This document shows positions 1-12,895 of a stretch of DNA of 64,000 nt, one piece after another. Position numbers and translations under genes: made by a program. The stretch's first letter is position 1, and each line of letters begins with the position of its first letter. The notes beneath the pieces were generated by a model, which saw nothing but the letters and a program-made list of their open reading frames with translations, was not told where the DNA came from and did not search any database. The DNA comes from Dryococelus australis (taxonomy: Eukaryota > Arthropoda > Insecta > Phasmatodea > Phasmatidae): assembly GCA_029891345.1 (NCBI GenBank), contig CM056995.1, forward strand, positions 214,961,547 through 215,025,546, in the 5' to 3' direction.

Positions 1-1216
1 GAGCCCCATTCGCAGAAGAGTTCGCTGAACTGTTGTGGTAGACACGTGTCTGGAGGTTCGCTGATTCATTTGGATGGTGAGCTGTTCCACTGTGACCTGT
101 TTGCTTTCATACACCGTCATAGTGGACGTTCCCAATGGTGCCATTCGTCCACTCACGATACACCTTTACTACAGAGGCACGCTAAAGTTTACAACCATTG
201 TTGTTCCCGAAATGCTGACCCCCCCCCCCCCTGTTATAAATCCGATGATCTTCCCTTTTTTGCAACTCTGTTAAATCGCTTCCCTTACCAATTACAGCAG
301 GAAGTGCAATGTGTACAGCCAGCTTGTCTGTCGCGTTATATACTCGCTTCACCAGCCCACATCACGGGCCATACATCATGTGCTACATGCTGTAAATGAC
401 ACTTCTAGCAGGTGGTCATAATAATGGGATTCGACTGTGTATATTCCTTGTACTCCATGAAACCATGAAATAATTAAATTGGTACTGTCGTCAGACCAAC
501 ATTATATATATATATATAATTATGTGTGTGTGTGTGTGATCATGATGTGATTTCTATTGTTACAAAAGCAAGGAAGAGGAAGTTTTGTGAAAAATTGGTG
601 TTTGAAATTAATGAAATAGCTAAATTATATTTCCTAATTTATTTACAATCGTGCAAAAATATATATTCAGAAATGTCTTATAATTACGAGACCCTATTAT
701 ATGGTGAAAAGCGATAAAACCTACGCACCACCAAAACGTGTGTTTATACACTACATAACACCGAAATAAAAGTTAAATTATTTAACAAAAACTAAGCCAA
801 ATGAACCCAGCAAACACAACAACGGCTAGCTGTTGGCAACTTTTCGGTCCGATACCGGTATTGTCCGCTAGTGTCCAAAGTAGGCTCGAAGAGATCTATA
901 TGTTAATGGTACGAAGTATTTTTTGAGACATGTTATTAGCACGATAAAAACAATCGGCCAATGTATTTATTATAACAAATGGATATCGCAAAAATTGTCC
1001 CGGCCAGATATTTTACAGCAACTCGATCGCCAACGTATTAAAGAAGATTCTGGGCCAATTCCGAGATATAAAATTGCGGCTATACAAGTATTTTAAGTTT
1101 ACTTGCTATACTTACCATATCGTTCGGCCATTTGGCCACTGAACTTTGTATACTAAATGCAGCTATTGAAAGTATGATATATGCCAACATATAGCCATTT
1201 TTGTCCGCAATTTGTT
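1..1216. other. Upstream flank, no gene recognised
   Basis: AT-rich sequence with short chance reading frames only. It contains a C-run near 220-232 and a (TA)n(TG)n microsatellite at about 505-537. I see no protein similarity, tRNA or long inverted repeat here. Confidence 0.5.
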
Positions 1217-2373
1217 CAGTGGCGGCTGGTGACTTTTGAAACTGGGAGGGGCTGTAGCGATCATAACTCATATAATTACAAATAGCATTTTTAGATAGGC
1301 ACAGTGATAAATATATTGCGTACGATAGGCTTAAGTAAATGTAGCTTATATAACTGGCAATGTATATTCACCTTACCAAGCAATGAAAATTTTATGGCAT
1401 TTTTATATGTTGCGAACATGATTTATGTCTTAACTTTGTCTCCCAAATGTTTGAAATCTTTTACCCCATTGACAGTCCACGCAAGATCATTAGGTTTCAT
1501 TAGCAAAAATAAATAAATTAAACAACACATTTCCAACTTCACACCCGCATAGCAAGTCCGCGAAATGATACGTACTTACGTCGAATTTTCTCGTATACGA
1601 ACAGTTTACTACCTTGGCTTTGTTGTTGAATATATTTAACTGTAGCGTTGCTGGTCCCAGATTCTGTAGCTCTAGTTTATTCTCGTAATTGAAAATCTTT
1701 GTCGTAATAAGGTTTAAAATGTTACTCGCCGAATTAACAAGTATTTACAAGTTTACACAACACGACATTAACAACAATTCAACCCTGCTTCTGACCGATG
1801 CTCATAGCTCATCATTGATTAACAACAAACTTATTCAGAGTATTACACACTATATTTGAAGCTCACGTGATTTTGAACGATATCTTTAAATATTCTAAAT
1901 AAATACAAGCATTGTTACGAAATGTGTTTAACAACTGCAAAAGATTGGAGCGCGAAAGTGTGCTTACAAAACATGTAGTGTTGGTAGCTTTGTCAAGTTC
2001 CAGGAAACCATTTTTTGTTTGAGCAGGGGCGAGCCCAGCTCTCTCCGATTTACAGCATGCTATTGGCTGAAAAGGGCCGAGCCCCTGAAGTCTTACCTCC
2101 CGTAGCACCCCTAGTCCTATGTTACGGTCATCTCTCTCTCTCTACTAGCTCTACCCACTTCGGGGCGAAGAATCTGCCGTCCCACCACTCGAAATTTCCA
2201 AAAACATTTCTCTCGTGACAAGTGTGTCGTCCATCTCAAAAACATTGGTTGCGAAATAACCTCCGTATTCGTACGCAATATTATTTACTGAGTAGCATAT
2301 AAGTAGAGGTATGCGTTCTGAGATTTCATTAGGAGGGCTGCGCCCCGTAGCCCTACCTCAGCAGCCGCCACTG
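1217..2373. mobile_element. hAT-like non-autonomous element (MITE)
   Basis: The element begins CAGTGGCGGCTGGTGA and ends with the reverse complement CAGCCGCCACTG, giving terminal inverted repeats of about 12 bp with weaker similarity further in (GGGGCTG near both ends). The 8 bp outside each end are AATTTGTT (1209-1216) and CATTTGTT (2374-2381), 7 of 8 identical. An 8-bp target duplication is the hAT signature, and CAGTGGCGGCTG-type ends are common in animal genomes. No transposase is encoded in its 1157 bp, so it must have been mobilised in trans. The short frames inside are not coding. Confidence 0.8.
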
Positions 2374-2381
2374 CATTTGTT

Positions 2382-3790
2382 AGATAGTGACACATGTCTC
2401 GTGAAACAATCAATAAATTCATAACAAATTTGGCGAATATGAAGTACAAAGCCTAGTACGTTAAGGGCCTGTATTACCACCGCCTGAAATAAGTGCTGAA
2501 CAACTATCAGCTGGCAAAGGCTATCAGGAGTGTGTTGCCAGCTCTTGTGTATTACTACCACCTGATATCGCGAAAACTACTAGGAAGTTATCAAGAAGTT
2601 CGGGTGATACCTGGTATTTTTTTCTGTTTGTTGGCAATATAAATCACTATTAGGACTCGAAATATAGTAACAGTTGGGTTAGTTGCGTTGACGACGTTGA
2701 CTCTGTTGTAGTAGTCTATCGACAAAATTTATTTACTGTTTACATGTGCTTTTTCTTTTAAAACACAGAGGTTACTGGACAAGACACAATGGAAAATACC
2801 GATTCCCATAAAAATCGAGTGGGGTCTGTGAATTACAGCATTGACGCCTGTTTGATTGTTTTATAAATAATGCGTCCTTAAATTGATGTTAGAATATTTC
2901 AAATGTAAGTTGACGTTAAAGAAACCTTGTTTTACCCTAATTTATTGTATTGAATTTCTAACGATTTTTACGTGGAAAGTAAATTTTGTTGAACATGTTT
3001 ACATTGTGCATTTCGTACATCTGTTTACCAGTGACGCATTTATTGGTTTTTGTTCTTGCGGGAGGTTTTAAAATGTACGTGGCCTAAATAAACTCTCTAA
3101 GTGTAGTTAATTATACAATAAATGCAATGCTATTTATGTGTTGAATATTTCTCGCATCGGTACGAACAGCAACACACACATCGCATTCAGTTCTTCCGAT
3201 GAAGTTAAAACTTTTGAGTTACATTAAATTGAATGATATTTTCGTACGAATAAACTTCTACAATGTTTTATCAAAACAATGCGAATTACAATCGCCACTC
3301 TCTCATAGTAAGAACGGCAAAGAAATCGCGTCTCATGAAAGACTTTTGACTATAGTTCCCCAAAACACCAATAAAATAAACAGAATCCGAAGTAGTATTT
3401 ACATTGTGAAGTTTAAATTTTTTAGTTTCAAGAAATAGCTCAAGTGTTATGTTAATTGATAAGCAGCACACAACAACTACTTTTATGAAGTAGCAAAAAA
3501 GTGTAGATTCATTTCACTGAGATGAGTGTTACAAAACGGTACCTACGACGATTTACATTTAATTAAATATGCAAATAAAAAAATTATGAACTACATATTC
3601 CGATACCACCAGCAACGAATTCTTGCATATACATAAATTTTGACTGAAGAGAACTCGATTGCAACAGCATTTCACCGGACTAGTTATTTTAATTCGGTCA
3701 TAAAAGAAAAATCTAGAAAATAAACAAACCGATGCAGTTGTACGGACAGAAAGGTTGTTATTTGAAATACGTGTCGCCTGATTGTGCAAG
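2382..3790. other. AT-rich flank with a dispersed-repeat piece
   Basis: No gene is recognised. Parts of 3070-3260 (ATGTACGTGGCCTA, then a CGCAT-rich, TTAAAACTTT-containing stretch) resemble 47129-47390, so this is probably an old dispersed repeat. Nothing else structured was seen. Confidence 0.35.
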
Positions 3791-4120
3791 GCGGGAAGTA
3801 CATAGAGAATTCAACATGGCGGTCGTCGGGGTGAAATGATAGAGCGTGCGGGAGAGGGGAATCTCGCCAGATTTTTTGACATTCGAACGAATTTTGGGGG
3901 AAATTATAATGATTTTGAATTTTTTTGAGGTAATGAAGGAAACCCAATATGGCCGCCGTCTGTGTACTGTCCGACAAAATAGCAGCCGGAGTACTGGCTG
4001 TCAATATGGCCGCCTGGAGCGGTGGGTAAAAAGGGAAATCCAAGATGGTGGTGGGTCGTCCCCTCGTCACTGCCAGGACGCCAGATCCGTCAGAACCATC
4101 TTTTTCCAACTAATATTTTA
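3791..4120. repeat. ATGGCGGC-rich fragment, Polinton-terminus-like
   Basis: The stretch carries AACATGGCGGTCG, two AATATGGCCGCC copies and AAGATGGTGGTGG within about 300 bp. The same motif density is seen in the terminal repeats of the Polinton-like element at 22-34 kb and in fragments near 43 and 48 kb. No terminal AGTAGTAG was found, so membership of that family is an inference. Confidence 0.35.
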
Positions 4121-4189
4121 TTAATTTGAAATGGCTTATCTTTTGAAAGTTAGGACATAAACAAACCAAATTCATCAGTGTTGACCATC

Positions 4190-4450
4190 TGACTTTGACA
4201 TTGTGTTGGTGTGGGGTAGTTTAATGTTAGCTACATGCGCATAAGACTAAAGATGAGGTCGAGCAATTTATTATTAGTCTATGGCACCAACCTGAATATC
4301 CCATGGACTAAAGATGAGGTAAACTACAGACTAAAGATGAAGTAGACTGCGTATTCGTCTTCCCCAAATGTACCAAATATTAACCTACCTCAAAGGAACA
4401 CATTTGTCGAATCCTCATTGTCAACATTGATGAACGTGTTTCTTTGTTTC
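4190..4450 (+). repeat. Dispersed repeat, copy 1
   Basis: Contains repeated GACTAAAGATGAG words and a run reading ATTAACCTACCTCAAAGGAA...GTCAACATTGATGAACGTGTTT. The same order recurs at 5617-5745 in the same orientation, so both are copies of one dispersed repeat. Its class was not recognised. Confidence 0.5.
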
Positions 4451-5616
4451 TTAATTTTCGAACGATAAGCCAATTTAAATAAATAAAATACTTTTTCCAA
4501 CTTTAATTTAATCTAACAGCATTCCAAATTGGTTGGTGGAAGTATAGAAACACCTCAAAGTATTTGTTTACTAAACAGTGTTCTAACCTCAAATCCAATC
4601 CACACTGTTTTTGCTAGTCGTATTGGCAAAAAAACAGTTCGATGTTGAGTCACAGTGTTTGCTTCTGCGCAGCCAGCAAGATCGCTCTACCCCGTATCAA
4701 CTTTACAGATCATCCCACTTAGTTATGCCACCGAGAAAATCAGTTGGAACATAGAGGTGGTTACTGCAGAGCGAGAATGTGCTCTGTATGGTGCTTGAGC
4801 GAACTTGTGATTTCGGCCGAGTGTAACCTCTATGTCCCAAACGTGTTTTGTTTACCTAACTAGCAAGTAATTACCTTTGATAATACAATTTTTATATTTT
4901 AACTCTATAAAATTTGTAGTTCATTTATTTTGATCATTCGCCCGTTTCGAGGTAATAATGTTCTAACGGCTACGGAGCGGGTTTCTGATGGTTGAAGAAT
5001 GTGTGTAAAAGTTTCTCTCGGGTAAGTACATTATATGTGAATTATTTTTGTAGGTAAGGCCAATAATAGATACGCATGCTTTTGTGACATTACAGATACG
5101 TGTTTTGAAATATTTCAAAGATACTTGATTTGCTTCACTTCGTTATTTCGGCATCACACCCACGTCGACTTTTGGCGTTTATCGTGATGAAATCAGTCCG
5201 TATTTTATAAATTTGTTATTTTCTCTGCGACAATATGCATCCGGGTTTTCAGCGTAATTTCTCAATTGACACTTTATTTGTGCAAATATTATTGCATTGA
5301 TGATGTAAACAAGGTATACTGGCCGTGTGATATCAGCGTCGTAGGAAATAACTATTGTTTTTTGTGAGAATTTCCTGCCGACCAGAGACGCAACAATATA
5401 TTGTCCCCAATTATAAAGTGCCCATAATAGAATATTGTTAAGATTCCGTAATGTCTGCCTCCGTAATAAACTGTTTGTTTCAGAATGTCGTCTTTTGTGT
5501 TTCCGAACCTTCATCCATATTTTATTATACGCCAAGCTACCTAGCAACAAACCGGCGATATCAAGTAAATGGAAGTCAAAAACCATAGAGAAGGTGTTGT
5601 CAAAAACAGGAACGAA
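4451..5616. other. Unassigned stretch between two repeat copies
   Basis: No gene is supported. A 135-codon open frame exists on the minus strand at 5179-5586 with two hydrophobic patches (around DIAGLLLGSLAY and PVYLVYIINAIIF). It has no recognised similarity, no coding-like GC3 bias and no clear splice context, so it is left uncalled. Confidence 0.35.
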
Positions 5617-5745
5617 ACCATAGACTAAATATGAGGGAGACCGCTTATTAGTCTTCTGCGCATGTACCCAACATTGACCTACCCCAAAGGAATACAGCTG
5701 ACAGTCACATGGTCAACAGTGATGGACGTGTTTGTTTACATTTCA
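5617..5745 (+). repeat. Dispersed repeat, copy 2
   Basis: Shares ACTAAA(G/T)ATGAG, GCGCATGTACCCAA, TTGACCTACC.CAAAGGAA and GTCAACAGTGATG..CGTGTTTGTTT with 4250-4445. Same orientation, 1.3 kb apart. Confidence 0.5.
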
Positions 5746-8700
5746 TATTTAAATGACGAGCGCTATTATATGAATAAAAACACTTTTACCAGTATTCATT
5801 CGTAGTGTATGGACATGGAAAATGGACAAAAGAACACATAAGTGTTAATAGATGCGTAGAACTAATAAGAAACATGTTTTTATACAGTTTCGAGGTTATG
5901 TGTACTCGCCTCAATTCTTCGAAAAGCATTGCCAGAACACTTCTGTTTTCGTTCCTTCAGACTAACTATTCTCTTGTCCATAGTAGCTTATTTCCTCTAT
6001 ATATATTTTTTTTTTCATGACTTAAAGAGTGTAATTACAGCTTAATTTCTTCGCTTTACAGAGTTCGTTAATTATTTTCGATAGCTGTCAAAAATCGTTA
6101 TAGCTGCCGGCACTCGCACTGTAACGTTCTTACTTGCGATGCCTACTGTATGTTATTACTGTTAAACACACGTTTATACTCAATACAATCTCTGAGGCTA
6201 ATCGTCTTAACGTTACTGTATTCTGGATTGAGGGGGGGGGGGGAAGGGTTAACCCTAGATGGTTCAATAACACAAGATGATTACAAAATAACTACAAATT
6301 ATTTTATTACACCTCATACAATAAATATCTCAAATACATTAACAAGCAATACTGAATGGATACTAGTTTGAAATATCTCAACAAATAATATGATTAAAAC
6401 TCGACTCTTTCGAGCTACATATTACTTTAACAAATATTGGGCTCTTAATAGGGAATCTCTAGGGTTCGCTGCGCATAATATCGTTTCCGGATCTATCCTG
6501 CACCCAGAACCCAATATCTCCTTACCACTGGTAATTAACGACACTCGACCGGGGCTCCTCCACTTCGTGATGTCGTGGTGTGATTGGCTGATCTGGACAA
6601 GTCTCACCAAGACGTCAGTATCTCAGCTTGCCCTGCAGTGTTGCCATCACGAGTTGCTCGCGCCGACCTCCGGCGTCGATGTGCCCTAAAGAAGTGGTAC
6701 CAGCAGAGTGGCTCAAATAGTGGGGTCCTCGTCACGCCCTAGCGGCCTTATATATGTAGCGACTGGCCGACATACAGGGGCGCCGTCTGCCACCCTCGCT
6801 ACATCCTATCTCCCCCCACCATAAGTACGCCAGGACGGCGCTCGCGTGCCCGCAACAGCACTCACTCTTTCTCTCGCACCCGCTCTCACATAAGCTTAAA
6901 ATGCCAACTCGTGTAGTGGGAATATATTCATTAAAACATGCTTGGATACATTTATGGAATATCTTGTGTTTTATTACAAATGGATCCAAACAACTCAAAT
7001 GCCTTGGTCTACGGATCCAATGGTGAAGCTAATAATTAAAGCTTAAGTCCGAAACACTTAAATTATGCAGAGCCTCAAAATCTTCCTTCGTGATGAAGTG
7101 GAGCGTATCCTTCCTTTTCCGAACGCCCTGAAAGTTCAGAGCTCCAGAAGGAATATGACTTCTCAGTACATCCACCATATCTTTTTTACTCAATCTGGAG
7201 GTCAACTGTTAACACAATTACAAATTCAATATATTCCACAATATATAACTTTTTTAGCAAAACAAAATCTGCACCTTTTAAAAGGCAAAATGCTAGGAAC
7301 ACTGACTTCTGAATTTAAACTCTTTTCTAATATCTCAAAACACTTCATAGACATGTACTACTTTATTTATAAATTACTTTACAAATATAATTAATTTAAA
7401 ACACACAATCTAAAACTAGGAAATACTACTCCGTCTATATAATCCAAATCGAACCTTTTGCAGTCCAGACAATAGCAGGTAACCCTATGCCCATGGGTTT
7501 TACATTGGCAAACAGATACTTTATGGCTTGATGAACCTGAAATAATAAGCATTTCGTCTGATAGCCCCAGTTCCTCTATGAACCTGACAGATGTTAGAAG
7601 AGTCTGCTCCGAGAGTACTTTGTGATGTGGATAATTCAGGCACGTCAGCTATGTCATGTCCATTAGCATCTCCCATAGCTGCAGCAACACCTTTGGAGGA
7701 ATATTCCGAGAGGGCGATAGATGCCAATTGGAGTAGTGATTCGGACTTTGAAGACTGGCCTTCTAGCAGACTTACTGGTATTCAAAGTAAAAAACAATAG
7801 GTAGCTATAATTTATATGCACTACTTTGGAAGTGGCCAAAAGTGAATGTGCAAATTAATATAAATTGTTATGTTGGTTTAATGTGATGTAATACCATTCT
7901 TCAAATTAAACGATACTGTCTGCAATCGATACTTATTCTACAGAAACAAAATAATATTGACTTCAAAAAAAATTATACATTGATATTTACATTTAAATTA
8001 ACACTGGAGTGATTAGTAGGGATGTTGGGTATGATAGTAATGTATGAAGAGTCGGGTATAAGTTTTATCTGAAATCAAGAGTTTGAGCTTGGAATTTTAG
8101 CACCGTTTATTCTAGAACTAGGAATTAATGATTTCCGAATTTAAACATATATTAGGTTTTTACTGAGAATACTTTACATTGAAAGAATACTTGTTTCTGT
8201 GCCATTCCACTGTTTTAGGTAATGTAGTCTTTCTTTATAAATTCGCAATTTGGAGAGCGTAACGCAAAATAGGCCTATATATTTGTTTACCAAAGTCACA
8301 CGGAGAAGAATGAAATGGCGATTTATTTGTTTTTCCTGATTTAAAACAACATAAGGGCGGTTGTTGCGAGCGCGAATAGAGTATGCATGTGCACACACTC
8401 GTAAACACACTCGCTCTCGTATTGGCGCTTGCTCTCGACGAACATTTGGAACAACACTCTCCGACGTCATTGCCAAGTGTGAGTGCATGAGGGTACGCAT
8501 TTCTTGCTATTTGGAACACGGCCTGAATAGCTCGCAAGGAACGTCATACCGTGTGTGGCAAAACCAGTGACGGAGCCAGTGAGTAACCCAAGTTACATGG
8601 CTCTTTGCCGAGCTCTCAAATATTATCTTGGTGAAACTCGCAAGAAAAATCTTCCCGTCTCCGCCAGGCTTTAATTGCTAAATATATTTGAATAAACTAT

Positions 8701-8810
8701 TTAAGTGACAAGAATGTGATAAAACTGTTAGCTACTGAGAAACAACTTGCTTGCGTTTGGCGAAAGTATAGCGACAGAAAAATTTGAAGTTTACAAAATT
8801 ACTTGTACAT
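5746..8810. other. Non-coding flank with a GC-rich repeat
   Basis: No gene is recognised. From about 6230 to 6890 a G-run is followed by an AT-rich part and then a GC-rich part ending near CCTTATATAT. The same order (G-run at 46038, GC-rich part, CCTTATATAC) occurs at 46030-46645, suggesting a dispersed repeat of about 600-650 bp, though I did not align the two. The remaining sequence shows only chance open frames. Confidence 0.35.
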
Positions 8811-9045
8811 GTGCTGTTCGCGGTAAAATGAGCACTTTTGAAAGCCCTGCTTGGAATCTATTTGTACACATGTTGTTTATTCCTCCACCTAATGTAAAAT
8901 TATCATTTCCATGGGCCTCATCACTTTATATATGCGTTGGAAAAGTGAAATTGTAAAATCATTAAAATGTAAATGTTATATACAAATCTGTTCATTTTTA
9001 CACTTAGGTGCATAAAATGACAGAAAGCGAAAGAAATAATTTAAG
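8811..9045 (+). mobile_element. GGTAAA-GTGAGCAC MITE, truncated copy
   Basis: Starts GTTCGCGGTAAAATGAGCACTTTTGAAAGCCCTGCTTGG. It shares the internal order CATTTCCATGGGCCTCATCACTTTATATATGCGTTGG...GTGAAA...GTAAAT with the copies at 11906-12228 and 16141-16550. The far terminal repeat is not recognisable, so this copy is 3'-truncated. Confidence 0.6.
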
Positions 9046-11364
9046 TTATCACATGCTTGCTTCGAGCATGTATACTTGCATGTGAATATTGGTTACCGAG
9101 CTGTGTTGTTGAACAAAGATTTTTATTAGCTGATGTGGGGCAGCTTGGCGGGGTTCCCGTCATTTAGCTCAATGTAGTATATTATCACGTATGAAATTAT
9201 TTCGAAGAACTTCTGATCATTTGTTGAGTAGCGGCAGTATTATATTGAAACATGGTATTTTGTGCCGTATCTCTAACGACTTTTACATCAATTGTTTACA
9301 TCGCTATACCGACATATCGTAATTGGAATAACAAAGGCGAAAACGTATTTAGTATATTTTATGTTGAATGTTTCAGCAGATGTTTGAATGTGTCTGTGAT
9401 ATAAGAACTGTGGGTGGTTAAATCGAACTCTACAGCAAACAACATACACTTGCTTTGCTACACCATTGATGTATGTTCTACAACAACAATTGATAAAACC
9501 TCTTATCTCTACCCTGATATATGATCGAAGGATAACACGACGCACTGCCGTCTACCATTTTCAGTCTATGGAGAGCAAGTAATTATGCAAATTGAAACAT
9601 GACATTTTAGCTCGTTGCTCTAAATTTTATGACAGCCGATTAAGACAATTATACACCCGGAAATTCCTTCGTTATTTATACCTTTATCAACTAATATATT
9701 CGTAAACGATATGCACAAACCGTTCGATCAAAGGAAATAAATAATGCTGCCAGAGCATTAAGATTAGATTTGTTCACAGTAGGCTGTAACAGCTAGTTTT
9801 AAATTAAAGAAGTGAGCTATAAAAAAAGTCGCTTCAACAAAAATGCTAATTTAAATAGTTGCTCCAGCTAGCATCTTATTTCTACTGTTAGCTACCACAC
9901 AGTTATTATAAAATAGTCGTATTCATAAATATCTCAGTTCAACACACGTGTATCTTTAGTATTAAGATTTAATGTAAGGTTATATATCATTAAAGAAAAA
10001 TTATGATATTGTAATTCTGAAAGATGATGCAATATTATATGTAAATGACTTGAATTAAATAGTCTTGTAAGGTTTGTTTTTCTTTAAAAAAAATGATTTA
10101 ATTCAAAAGATATTTACTGATTAGAAATTATATGCTCCTGTAATGAATATTTAAGATGGATCAAAATTTCAAATTACAGCAAACTATAGTATCAGTGCTA
10201 ATGATGGAAATCCTGCATCAAATAACCCTAACTTTCATCCATTAAATTATCAGTAGTGGGCGAATAACACTATGGTAAGGACTACTTCAATAAGACTAGC
10301 TAAACTTCGTCGCTGATCCAGTTTTAGTACTAATAATCTTGTAGACGACTTATCTGGCGCTGTAACTTCAGGAATGGTAAACGATTTATAGGTCTTCCCT
10401 TGCCGAATTGATGGAACCTCATACGTCGTCGCTGCTCTCGGTGTGGGGGCGTCGTGTTTCGTCGTCTATCTGCCGTAGAATAAACCCGATAGTACATCAG
10501 CTCTCTAGTTGACTCTGGAGTTGAGATCTGACCAGCTCGGTGAGATGGGACTTCTCGCAGTCAGGAATATCTTCTTTGCCGTCTTGAATATCGTTGAATA
10601 CTATGCAGAGTCTTCTTCCAAATTTATCTGCAAACTAAATTATCTTGCGAATTTCACGTATTTATAGTCGTCTTCTTGTGGAAATAAACTGTTTTGTTAA
10701 TACGTTACAATGAGTAATTATAATCTTCCTTTTCAAAATAATTTAAATTTTATGCAACGAAATGTCTCCACAATATTCTTGCAGAACTTTCTTTAGACGA
10801 AACTTTTTCCTTCTGTTCTATATTTTATTCCAGACAAACTTATTTTCAGTCATGTTATTCGCCCCCTATCAACCAGTGTTTATTAATTTATTTCCTAAAA
10901 AGACCTGCGAACAGGGTGTATGCTCAGTCATAGGCAAATACACTAACAAAACATTAAATCATTTCCAAAGAATATTCGAATACTTTTAAAACCTATCTGA
11001 ATATCGGTAAAGTTCTGATAACTTATACCTCGTGTAAAAAAAAATCAAGCTATGCAAGTTAATATTAAATCATAAATTAACATAGAGCAAAAAAATACCA
11101 GTTGTTAGAAAAGGCAAACGATTTTACCTTTAAAACTCTTCTTTTAAGTGTTCTATAATAACTTTCCACTCCTGAAACTATTATAGTCTTAAACTCTCTA
11201 ATGAATAATATATTAGAATTTATATTTCAACCTACTGAATAAGATTACATTACGCTTTTATTTTCTAACTAATGACTTCAAATCGAAACTGTATTTACCT
11301 TTTAATTAAAACCGTATATTTAACCTGGCCCAAAAATTTATTTTCTAGAATGCCTGTTAATATA
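9046..11364. other. AT-rich flank, no gene recognised
   Basis: Long AT-rich stretch with stop codons in all frames. A more GC-rich patch at 10360-10560 has no recognised coding content. Nothing else stands out. Confidence 0.4.
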
Positions 11365-11613
11365 CAGAATGCTCGGAAATTCACCTTACAAACTCCTAGG
11401 ACTTGTAGAGGGGACTAAGTAGACTATCATTCGAATAGGAACCCATGTCCGGAAACGTACCGTTTCTTTGCTACAACCATTTCAAATCAGGTGTATCACT
11501 CGTCCAATTCCGCTTAGGGAAAGAGTAATGTCTCGGATGTGCCTGTGTTGGTATGCAACCGGGTAGGCAATACATTACTTCAGACAATCACCTGATGGTA
11601 CGCGACGTCTACC

Positions 11614-12370
11614 CTACCTCGAGTCCCATTCACATGGTTGAGTACACGTTTGCGGAATACACAGACATGATACTTGTGTATGGCACAGCTGAAGGTAATG
11701 GAAAAGCAGCTCGTCGGCTGTATCAAGAGCGCTATCCACATCCGAACACAAGGTACCTTCACCGCCGACAGGAACGACTGTGATGCTCCAAAGAGACGCC
11801 GCACTCCCGAATTAGAAGAAGCTGTACTGCATCACGTTGAACAGAGCCCGTCAGCATGTACGCGAACAAGCATAGTCTGGGAAGTTCTGCATGAGAAACC
11901 ACTACATTGTCATTGCCCTCATCACTTTATTCATGCGTGGGTCAAGTGAAACTGTGAAATTATTAGAAAGGTAAATATTGTACAGATCTCCTAATTTTTA
12001 CTCTTCGATGCATTAAAAAAACAGAAAACGAAAAATAGCAATTTTTCACGAATTGTTGCCTAACACTTTTTAATTCGATTTTAATATATGGAACTATTTT
12101 TCCCCTCCATCATTACCAACTTTACTGGGCACATGTCATTCATTGCGCCCGTAAAAATACATGCAGGTAGGAGCAGTGACTTTTTTCTAAGGTTGATTTC
12201 AAAAGTGCTCACTTTATTGTGAACAGTCTTTATGTAAATTCACGAGGAACAGTGTTCTCGATTCTCGGAACAGCCATGTCTGGGCAGACGAAAACCCTAA
12301 TACCACGCATGTCCAGGGATTCCAGCATAGATTTTCGATCAATGTGTGGGCAGGTATTCTGGACAGTCAT
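11614..12370 (+). pseudogene. Decayed transposase of the 11.4-12.5 kb element
   Basis: Reading frame pieces with recognisable helix-turn-helix (EYTDMILVYG, ELEEAVLHHVEQSP) and a catalytic-domain piece (FQHRFSINVWAG) lie in order but in different frames. They are interrupted at about 11906 by MITE sequence. Most of the catalytic core between them is missing. It cannot encode an active enzyme. Confidence 0.7.
11906..12228 (+). mobile_element. GGTAAA-GTGAGCAC MITE nested in the transposon
   Basis: The stretch from CATTGTCATTGCCCTCATCAC to AAAAGTGCTCACTTTATTGTGAAC matches the copy at 16141-16550 through its middle and right end (GTCAAGTGAAACTGTGAAA, TTACCAACTT.ACTG, AAGGTTGATTTCAAAAGT). The left terminal repeat is absent. 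Its position within transposase sequence shows it arrived after the host element. Confidence 0.65.
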
Positions 12371-12510
12371 GTGTAAAATACCCGATTTGAAATCTTTATA
12401 GCACGGAAACGGTATGTTTCCGGACATGGGTTCCTAGTCAAAAGATCATCTGCTAAGTCCCCTCTAAAAGACCTAGGAGTTCGTACGGAGAATTTCCGAG
12501 CACTTTGTAT

Positions 12511-12848
12511 AGCTACCAAAACATACGCCTTTGAACAGTATTTTGCAGGAGTCATTTTATTATTTTTTCCCCACCTAAGTGTTAATTTAATGGCGATGGT
12601 CCAGTTGCGAGTTCCGACAGAGTGGTGCGGATTGATTTACTAGATGGTGTAGCCTATTTTGTGTAAATATTATCTGGCAATAAAATATTGTAAAATAAGG
12701 TCTACATAATTCGACGTTTTGGTACAACGAACGGTGAAACTATAGTAGTAGAGAAATACCGATTGAGAAACATCGTGATCTGGGATAGGAGCCATAAACA
12801 TAAGATAGGAATATTAATAATCATGTACAGAATACATTTTAAAAATCC

Positions 12849-12895
<47 letters not shown>

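Larger units (their letters stand above)
11365..12507 (+). mobile_element. Tc1/mariner-type element with DUF4817-like transposase remnant
   Basis: The two ends are inverted copies over about 100 bp: CAGAATGCTCGGAAATTC on the left and its counterpart ending CCGAGCACTTTG on the right, with ACTCCTAGGACTTGTAGAGGGGAC shared inside. The dinucleotide TA lies directly outside both ends (11363-11364 and 12508-12509), the target site of the Tc1/mariner superfamily. The interior keeps transposase pieces: YTFAEYTDMILVYG...ARRLYQERYPHPNTR (an N-terminal helix-turn-helix of the DUF4817 type) and, after an insertion, ENPNTTH..GFQHRFSINVWAG from the catalytic domain. Family assignment rests on remembered motifs. 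Confidence 0.72.

Noticed and set aside
5179..5586. 135-codon minus-strand frame with hydrophobic patches
   Set aside because: No family match, no coding-like base composition and no splice context; its length is within chance for a 64-kb window.
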